From: Lacihabitans sp. CS3-21
Lineage (GTDB): Bacteria; Bacteroidota; Bacteroidia; Cytophagales; Spirosomataceae
Assembly: GCF_024343675.1 (NCBI RefSeq)
Contig: NZ_RJUD01000014.1
Coordinates: 37,649-101,648, forward strand
DNA: 64,000 nt
Direction of reading: 5' to 3'
Part shown: positions 58,801 through 64,000 of the stretch, in pieces
Layout: each line of letters starts with the position of its first letter
How positions within the stretch are numbered: position 1 is the stretch's first letter
Translations under genes and position numbers: made by a program
Notes under the pieces: model-generated
Databases searched by the model: none
Told to the model about the DNA's origin: nothing
What the model saw: only the letters and a program-made list of their open reading frames with translations

Positions 58801-61521
58801 GACCCAATATGTTCGGGAGCTGCAGTAACTTTACAAGGTGCTTGTACTGCGGGCATACCAACATGGTATAAAATAGGTACACCAAATGTAAAAATTGGCA
58901 CAGGGTCGCCATTGACTCAAAATCCTACTTCCACTACTACGTATGGTTTAGTGTGTAAAGTAGATTCAAACTGTGTTGCATTATTTACATCTTCAAATAA
59001 AATAACAGTAACGGTGCAGCCAATAATAGCTCCACCAACTAATAATGTATCTTCAGCAGGTTCAACAGCAATATGTGTAGGAGCAAGCACTACTTTAACT
59101 AGTACTTGTGCTTCAGGTAGTACAGCAGTGTGGTATATTGGAGCAGCGGTAGCTGCTACAGGCTCGCCAGTAACAGTAAGCCCAACCACAACTACAACGT
59201 ATACAGCCAGTTGTAAAGGCACCTCAACCAGCTGTATAAGTGATACTACATCGGCTACCAATAAGGTTATGGTCACTGTAAATCCCGTGGTGGCAGTACC
59301 AACAGGAATTACATCATCAAAAGGCACGGCAGGTCTTTGCCTAGGAGATTCTACAAGCCTAAGTGCAACTTGTGCAGCGGGTAGTACTCCAGTTTGGTAT
59401 ATCGGAGCAGCAGTAGCTGGTACTGGTTCACCATTATCGGTAAAACCAACTACAACGACAACTTATACAGCTAAATGTAAAACTACTGATACTGCGTGTG
59501 AAAGTGTAAGCACTTCAGCACAGGATATAGTAGTAACAGTGTTGCCAGTAGTAGCAAGCCCTACAGGTTTATCTTCAAGTGCAGGGAACACAATATGTGC
59601 AGGTACTTCTACAAGTATTTCAGCAACATGTGCAAGTGGTTCTACAGTTGTTTGGTATTCAGCAGGTGCGTTAATAGCTACAGGTTCGCCTCTATCTATT
59701 ACTCCAGCAGCCAATGTAACTTACACAGCTAAATGTAAAAGTACAGCAACCTCATGTGAAAGTGCAGTAACTTCGGCAAACGACATAGCGATTATCGTTA
59801 CACCAATACCAGCAGCACCATCATCGGTTTCTTCAGGAAGCTCAACAATATGTCCTAACGGAGCAACTACCTTATCGGGTATTTGTACTACAGGAACAAT
59901 ACAATGGTATAACGGTTCGGTATCTGTAGGTTCAGGCTCACCATTAGCAGTGGCACCTTTAGCTACAACAACATATAGTGCTACATGTAAATCAGCGGTA
60001 GGTACTTGCGAAAGTGTTAAAACGGCTACTTCGGATGTAACCGTAACAGTAGCTAACCCAGCTCCGCCTACGGGCATAAATTCAAGTGCAGGTAATACAG
60101 TTTGTACATCTAATACTGCTACAAACTTAACCGCAACATGTGCTGCAGGTAGTACAGTTCAATGGTATATCGGTACAGTATCTGTAGGTTCGGGTTCTCC
60201 TTTAGCTATTCAGCCATTGGCAACAACAACTTACACGGCAACTTGTAAGTCAGGAACAGGCACATGCGAAAGCCCTTCATCAACTTCATCTCAAATAACA
60301 GTGACAGTTGACCCTTGCAATGTACCAGCACCTTTTATAACTTCAAACCCAACGACACCAGTAGTAGGACAACCTACAATTTTTACAGCAACGGGTTGTA
60401 CAACAGGAGTTATATCTTGGTATAAAAACGATGTGCTGATTCCAGGGGAAACAAGCTCAACTTATGGCCCTGTTACAGTAGTAGGCGGAGATAAATATAC
60501 CTCTAAGTGTACAGTAAATAACATTACTAGTCCAGCATCAAATGTGATAGCGATAACGCCAACTACTCCAGTGGTAACACCAAATCCAAATCCAGTGGTA
60601 GCAGGACAGCCAGTAACGTTTACGGCAGCGGGTTGTACGAACGGAACAATATCTTGGTTGAAAAACGGTGTTGTAATACCAGGAGCTACCAGTTCAACAT
60701 TTGGCCCAGTTACAGCAGTATCAGGAGATAGTTATACTTCTGTTTGTACAGTAAATGGAGTACCTAGTTCGCCTTCTACTCCAGTAGTAGTTCCAGCTGC
60801 AACAGATGGAGTGTTAAATGTAAAAGCATTATTGCAAGGACCGTTGTCAGGTTCAACAATGACAACTACGTTAAATTCTTTAAATTTAATACCTACTACA
60901 GACCCTTACGGTAAAGGAGCCACTACAACAAGTGCAACACTTTCTTCAAACTCAATCACTGACTGGGTATTGGTAGAATTGCGTTCTGCACCAGGTACTA
61001 TTACCGAAAGTATTGCGGCATTAGTTAAAAACGATGGAACAATTGTAAATGCCGATGGTACTTCACCATTGAAATTTGCGACAACTTCAGGAAACTTCTA
61101 TGTATCCGTACGTCATCGTAATCACTTAGGTGTAATGACAGCTAACCAAGTGGCTATATCAAGTACAGCACAAGCAATTGACTTTACTACTGTGGCAACA
61201 TTTGGTACAAATGCACAGGCAGTTGTAGGTGGTGTAAAAGCTATGTGGGCAGGTAATGCAACAGGTATAACACTTACTGGAACAGATAATGTACGTTATA
61301 GTAGCGGTGATATCAATGCAGTAACGGGTTATTTAACAACTCAAACAGGAAGCCCAGGTGGTGTAAAACAGAATGTTTACACTAAAGAAGATACTAATTT
61401 GGATGGAACAGTACGTTATTCTGGTGGAACTAGAGATATCCTTCCGATAACAATAACTATTACAACTTATCCAAGTAATACTTCATCTAGTTTAGGTTTA
61501 ATTGTTAGTCAAACATTTTAG
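55897..61521 (+). CDS. Giant secreted adhesin-like protein with Ig-type repeats
   Basis: An 1874-residue surface protein. Signal peptide 1-34. Residues 36-470 resemble the concanavalin/LamG-type domain with KIRSYLAIKYGIT-like motif (here RSYLAIKYGITL) that opens many Cytophagales surface proteins. A beta-sandwich (about 475-680) and DUF11-like domains (about 690-945, DVLPPQLEYIPGTYND) follow. Six Ig_7-type repeats (about 950-1475) share C-x-G, TWY/VWY, GSPL and TTTY(T/S)AxCK marks, then come two different Ig-like copies (PVVxGQPxxFTAxGCTxGxISW). The C-terminal region, with DWVLVELRSAPGT and VSVRHRNHLGVM, is a domain common in these proteins. It ends with a Ca-site-like DTNLDGTVRYSG. I see no classical type IX tail. 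It probably works in attachment or gliding. Confidence 0.85.
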   Translation: MNNKITNKHLHIRMLYVFAVCMFLASLPNRAFAQLTGPGGVTSGLRIWLKPDKDFLPSSWKDQSQAGNTYSQTNTNRQPYSNAFSKTTNFHPTINFGGSTLADARFMVVPTGKPFSANGSNGSIFMMISKHNSSGAYRDYLGFNGTTTGSSLVNANEPVITSLGDVQMYPYLGPTVAAPLTANELAISDVMWTVGGSSIKYGNNGLNGSRNQTVLSIHARTANGSILGSQPEISDADFGEVVAYERELTTEERTKVRSYLAIKYGITLKQAQNYIASDGTIVWNSDVSIEAQAYNNNIFGVGLDNASTLDQRISNSIKGEEPSLLTVATSNNFLLANNAIGRRKMAVDKSFLMFGDNKNISTVLRNLTASDCPAIDPNASVKRIEREWFVQKTGTPGGVFLNFDFSTYAINARVFMLVADDPFFTQNVQKITGTYKAGIGTFSYDFPANKYITFGGEYDATVCPSCEGGSFKIDNRDKWWDTKYPADGDSWNLNQVGPFIAATPTSGAINATLKILDPEGVEFIPQYRPWVFGQDWLWLERWTNENDALITYQVNLSGTTATAPAQAKVKFQIAGINTEVGNSDIVTVVGYCNGVAVMPTIKYASANKTYRTYSISGNVLTGTKWWGFVDDFGKANVEFNTPVDRLEIKWKHNSKWAWRVYKADLMIGKMSFECPAPLPPNADAIYVEQDFNNNDIATCGKATMELKFTNENCDPRVINFSDVLPPQLEYIPGTYNDSDMPAGTLQPTYSGQNFSFNALSVPPGSRSVYVGVRPTGTATPNTYNTQGNYTVTSSGKSYTTIGDSGDFGPTAMTIHAGTPVAKPDTMYMTVNKTCFTVGDTLTYTVSFVNNTASSIPKVQFQNFVDSTKMSFIGGSLNTTFGGTANTYTGASYLDIQNMTLPLGGSSLSYKVRVLAAADTLRNQAEIFIDPTSECGGENAQKNTQELKLLKCADCGTPSSLGANNKAIPDPICSGAAVTLQGACTAGIPTWYKIGTPNVKIGTGSPLTQNPTSTTTYGLVCKVDSNCVALFTSSNKITVTVQPIIAPPTNNVSSAGSTAICVGASTTLTSTCASGSTAVWYIGAAVAATGSPVTVSPTTTTTYTASCKGTSTSCISDTTSATNKVMVTVNPVVAVPTGITSSKGTAGLCLGDSTSLSATCAAGSTPVWYIGAAVAGTGSPLSVKPTTTTTYTAKCKTTDTACESVSTSAQDIVVTVLPVVASPTGLSSSAGNTICAGTSTSISATCASGSTVVWYSAGALIATGSPLSITPAANVTYTAKCKSTATSCESAVTSANDIAIIVTPIPAAPSSVSSGSSTICPNGATTLSGICTTGTIQWYNGSVSVGSGSPLAVAPLATTTYSATCKSAVGTCESVKTATSDVTVTVANPAPPTGINSSAGNTVCTSNTATNLTATCAAGSTVQWYIGTVSVGSGSPLAIQPLATTTYTATCKSGTGTCESPSSTSSQITVTVDPCNVPAPFITSNPTTPVVGQPTIFTATGCTTGVISWYKNDVLIPGETSSTYGPVTVVGGDKYTSKCTVNNITSPASNVIAITPTTPVVTPNPNPVVAGQPVTFTAAGCTNGTISWLKNGVVIPGATSSTFGPVTAVSGDSYTSVCTVNGVPSSPSTPVVVPAATDGVLNVKALLQGPLSGSTMTTTLNSLNLIPTTDPYGKGATTTSATLSSNSITDWVLVELRSAPGTITESIAALVKNDGTIVNADGTSPLKFATTSGNFYVSVRHRNHLGVMTANQVAISSTAQAIDFTTVATFGTNAQAVVGGVKAMWAGNATGITLTGTDNVRYSSGDINAVTGYLTTQTGSPGGVKQNVYTKEDTNLDGTVRYSGGTRDILPITITITTYPSNTSSSLGLIVSQTF
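58753..60330 (+). repeat. Six tandem Ig_7-type repeats inside the giant surface protein
   Basis: The period is about 260 bp (about 85-88 residues). Copies begin near SSLGANNKA, NVSSAGSTA, ITSSKGTAG, LSSSAGNT, SVSSGSST and INSSAGNT. Each has a Cys pair (C-x-G near the start, Cys after YTA) and a GSPL turn. The copies are diverged at the DNA level, so they are old rather than a recent expansion, although copies 5 and 6 are the closest pair. Confidence 0.8.
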
Positions 61522-61532
61522 TAATTTTTAAC

Positions 61533-61568
61533 AAAGAGCTGAGAGAACTTTTTCTCAGCTCTTTATTA
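61533..61568 (+). terminator. Intrinsic terminator after the giant surface protein
   Basis: AAAGAGCTGAGA and TCTCAGCTCTTT form a perfect 12-bp stem around an 8-nt loop, followed by an A/T tail. It begins 11 nt after the stop codon. Confidence 0.9.
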
Positions 61569-61612
61569 ATTATTTAAATAAATATTTTTTTTAAATTAAT
61601 ATATACAAAAAT

Positions 61613-62488
61613 ATGAAATCGAAAATATTTCTTCTTAGAATATTCTTACTAATGGCAGTACTTAATATTGCCTTTGCCGCCACAGCCCAATCGGGAAATT
61701 TATCTATTGTAAATGAAAATGGTACCTATAAAGTAACTTTCACCCCAACAAGCTCAGGAGCTTTTACATTAGGAGCCTCTTCATTAGTAGCTCTTAAAGC
61801 CCCATTGGGTACTATGGCTTTGCCAACTACTGTTACAGATGTATCCGGTGGCCCTTGGACCTTAACAAGCCCAAAACAATCAGATGCAAATTTTGACTAT
61901 TGGGGATATACAACCAGCGGAAATACTGCTTTGACATTGACTAGCGGTACTTCAATTACGTTATTTACTTTTCCTGCACCATTACCTTGTAATGGAACAG
62001 TATCAATTGTAGATCCTGCAAACTTACCTGCAGGTGGAAGTGGAATTGTGAATGGCTTTGACTTTGGTACAACCATTAATTCGCCAGTTAGTGGTAATAT
62101 AGCTAGTGTAACAGGTGCAGGTGCAGTATGTGCAAACCCTCTTACTGCACAAACCCCTCCATTACAAACAAAAACTGCGGGTGCTCCTGCTACTGGAAAT
62201 GCAGCTACTGAATTAGCTCCTACTGGTGGTGTTGGTGCCTATACATATCTGCAAGATATTAGCAGTTCATGTATTGCACCATCAGGTGCTACAGCATTAC
62301 AAACTCCAGTTACTGTTAATAGCTCAACGGGTGCTTACTCTTATAATACGCCGTCAAATCCAGGTACTTATTATTATTGTATTAAAGTTTGTGATGCAGG
62401 AACTCCTCAAAGTTGTGTTACAAAAACCTATACAATATCTGTTCCATCAGTATGTAACGCTGGTAGCGTAGCTCCTTCTGTTCATTAA
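61613..62488 (+). CDS. Secreted protein of unknown function, Thr/Ser-rich
   Basis: A 291-residue secreted protein (signal peptide 1-25). Residues 27-125 form a beta-rich domain beginning NLSIVNENGTYKVTFTP, which recalls cohesin- or dockerin-partner-like domains but is not a clear match. A Gly/Pro-rich part (about 126-200) precedes an Ig-like segment with YSYNTPSNPGTYYYCIKVCD, close in style to the domains of the neighbouring giant proteins. It is short and ends without a visible sorting tail. Its place between two giant surface-protein genes suggests a partner in the same surface assembly. Confidence 0.65.
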   Translation: MKSKIFLLRIFLLMAVLNIAFAATAQSGNLSIVNENGTYKVTFTPTSSGAFTLGASSLVALKAPLGTMALPTTVTDVSGGPWTLTSPKQSDANFDYWGYTTSGNTALTLTSGTSITLFTFPAPLPCNGTVSIVDPANLPAGGSGIVNGFDFGTTINSPVSGNIASVTGAGAVCANPLTAQTPPLQTKTAGAPATGNAATELAPTGGVGAYTYLQDISSSCIAPSGATALQTPVTVNSSTGAYSYNTPSNPGTYYYCIKVCDAGTPQSCVTKTYTISVPSVCNAGSVAPSVH

Positions 62489-62613
62489 TAATTAAAAATT
62501 AATGCTGATAGTCAATGTTTTTTCTGAAAGCAAAAAAAAATTGCTTAATGGCAAGCTATTGACCTATCCAAAAGTTTTGAATTACAAAATCATTAATTTT
62601 ATTATGAGAAAAT

Positions 62614-64000
62614 ATGAATAATATATTAACAAATATCAAGATAAATCACCCATTGAGGTATTCTCTTGTGCTGTTTCTGGTTTTTGTAAGGATGATGTCT
62701 TACGGCCAAATAGTTGTAAACAATGATTGTAGTAATGTAACAAACCCTACAACAGTTGATTTGACTAAACACGTAATAGATGCTCATCCTGCAGGGACAT
62801 CATTAACCTGGCATACCGGTACTCCAGCCACATCGAGCAATAAATTTACGGGCGATCCCACAAAGGCACCTGCTTCGACAGGTGGCAATGACTATTATGC
62901 GGCTTATGAAGATTCAGCATCAGGATCACCCTGTTATAGCCCAACAAGTGCAGCAATACGTGCAGTATTGATTAGCTGCACAGCTATTCCCCTGTCAAAT
63001 GAATGTCCTACCACTTTTGTTGATTTAACAACGCATGTTACTTCAACAGGTACTAATATGGTATGGATAAAAGGCTTACCTTTAAATATTGCTAATAAAG
63101 TTAGTAATCCAGCTCAAGTAGGGGTTAGTGGAGATTATTTTGCAGTTTTTTATGATCCAACCAATAATTGTTTTGGCCCTGCTTCAGCACCAGTGTTTGT
63201 AACTATTACACAATGTAATGTTGTAACTTTAAACAATGTTTGTCCATCAACATTTGTTGATCTGACATCCCATGCTAGTCCTCTGTTAAGCTCTGGTGGA
63301 GCTCAATTAAAGTGGTTTACTTCAAGTACTCCTTCAGCTGCTGCAATGGTAGCAGATCCATCGAAAGTGGGTACCACAGGTTCTTATTATGCGGCGTATT
63401 ATGATTCAATAAATAATTGTTTCAGCCCTGCTTCAGCGGCGGTTCAAGTTACAATTACTACATGTGGAACCGTTTCTTTAGCGAATGTTTGTCCTTCAAA
63501 TAAAGTTGATTTAACATCACACGCTAGCCCTTTGACAAGCTCAGGCAATGCTCCATTAAAATGGTTTACGTCTAATACTCCTTCGGTTAGCACAATGGTA
63601 ACCGACCCAGCTGCTGTTACTACTTCAGGAACATATTATCCGGCTTTTTACGACCAAATAAATAACTGTTTTAGTCCGGTAGGTGCTAGTGTGGCGGTAA
63701 CGATAACACCTTGTACAGTATTGATTCCAGACTTCGCAGTCGTTCAACCAAACACACCATCATCGGGTAATGTAAGTACAAATGATAGCGATGTACCAGC
63801 AGGTACTACTTATGGACAACCAATTCCAGTAGCGGGTAATCCAAGCTCATGTGTACCAGTGATGTCAAGCAATGGAAGTTATACATTTACATGTACAACA
63901 CCAGGCGACTATAATTTCAATGTGCCAGTTTGTCCTCCAGGGGTAACGGTAAATTGCCCAACAGTTCCTTTAAAGATAACAGTTAGCAATCCACTTACAC
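62614..64000 (+). CDS. Large secreted repeat protein, 5' part, runs off the window
   Basis: The frame is open from the ATG at 62614 to the window end (at least 462 codons). A hydrophobic stretch at about 15-28 (RYSLVLFLVFVRMM) ends before SYGQ and fits a signal peptide. Four copies of a 75-80-residue domain follow. Their start is marked by NxCPxxFVDLTxHxxS, the middle by WFT-S-TPS, and the end by SYYAAYYDSxNNCFSP. Copies 2 and 3 are near in sequence. From about residue 375 a different domain opens with PDFAVVQPNTPSSGNVSTND, typical of giant Bacteroidota surface proteins. It is a probable adhesin or surface-layer component related to the gene at 55897. Confidence 0.85.
   Translation, partial: MNNILTNIKINHPLRYSLVLFLVFVRMMSYGQIVVNNDCSNVTNPTTVDLTKHVIDAHPAGTSLTWHTGTPATSSNKFTGDPTKAPASTGGNDYYAAYEDSASGSPCYSPTSAAIRAVLISCTAIPLSNECPTTFVDLTTHVTSTGTNMVWIKGLPLNIANKVSNPAQVGVSGDYFAVFYDPTNNCFGPASAPVFVTITQCNVVTLNNVCPSTFVDLTSHASPLLSSGGAQLKWFTSSTPSAAAMVADPSKVGTTGSYYAAYYDSINNCFSPASAAVQVTITTCGTVSLANVCPSNKVDLTSHASPLTSSGNAPLKWFTSNTPSVSTMVTDPAAVTTSGTYYPAFYDQINNCFSPVGASVAVTITPCTVLIPDFAVVQPNTPSSGNVSTNDSDVPAGTTYGQPIPVAGNPSSCVPVMSSNGSYTFTCTTPGDYNFNVPVCPPGVTVNCPTVPLKITVSNPLT

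Noticed and set aside
58917..60077. Long minus-strand open frames within the Ig-repeat region
   Set aside because: They mirror the repetitive codon pattern of the plus-strand gene and have no start context, signal or domain of their own.

Overview
The window comes from a Bacteroidota genome, most likely an environmental Cytophagales (Spirosomaceae-like) plant-polysaccharide degrader. This is inferred from the SusC/SusD pair, the many secreted glycoside hydrolases and esterases, TAnnTTTG-type promoters, Ig-like repeats of the type found on type IX-secreted surface proteins, and AT-rich DNA with strong hairpin terminators.

Layout. 0-7.7 kb: the end of a Zn/Cd P-type ATPase, a small lipoprotein, a GH140-like glycosidase, a sulfatase, a type-B carboxylesterase and a DUF1593 nucleoside-hydrolase-like protein. 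8-13 kb: a TonB-dependent receptor without a SusD partner, a tRNA-like element with a CAU anticodon, a DUF1684 protein and a YeiH-type permease. 13-49 kb: a large xylan utilisation locus. Its minus-strand arm reads GH10, GPH sugar symporter, cytoplasmic GH43, GH10, SGNH esterase fused to a CE4 deacetylase, and CE15 glucuronoyl esterase. A LacI regulator with an added N-terminal zinc ribbon lies upstream. The plus-strand arm reads SusC, SusD, GH95, GH43, GH43, CE6-like esterase, alpha/beta hydrolase, type-B carboxylesterase, GH29, four CE1-type esterases in tandem (five catalytic domains), an FMN-binding protein, a jelly-roll-like secreted protein and a third secreted GH43. 48.9-55.9 kb: an AT-rich, gene-poor stretch with a pseudo-receiver LytTR protein, a decayed transposase, a small FnIII-like secreted protein and a LytTR/histidine kinase pair. 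55.9-64 kb: very large Ig-repeat surface proteins, the last cut by the window edge.

The xylan genes fit a substrate of acetylated, feruloylated glucuronoarabinoxylan with fucose or galactose caps. Esterases strip acetyl, feruloyl and glucuronoyl-lignin esters, GH43/GH95/GH29 remove side groups, GH10 enzymes cut the backbone, SusC/D imports oligomers, and the GPH symporter plus the cytoplasmic GH43 finish the job.

The most noteworthy signal is a 15-bp inverted-repeat motif (GTGT-N7-ACAC-like) upstream of all three main transcription units of the locus (GH10 operon, susC, GH95). It is a candidate operator for the zinc-ribbon LacI protein. Other oddities are an alpha/beta hydrolase whose catalytic Ser is replaced by Asn, the atypical tRNA-like element, heptamer and 23-mer tandem repeats inside the GH10 operon, and an orphan terminator in an otherwise empty 1.7-kb region.
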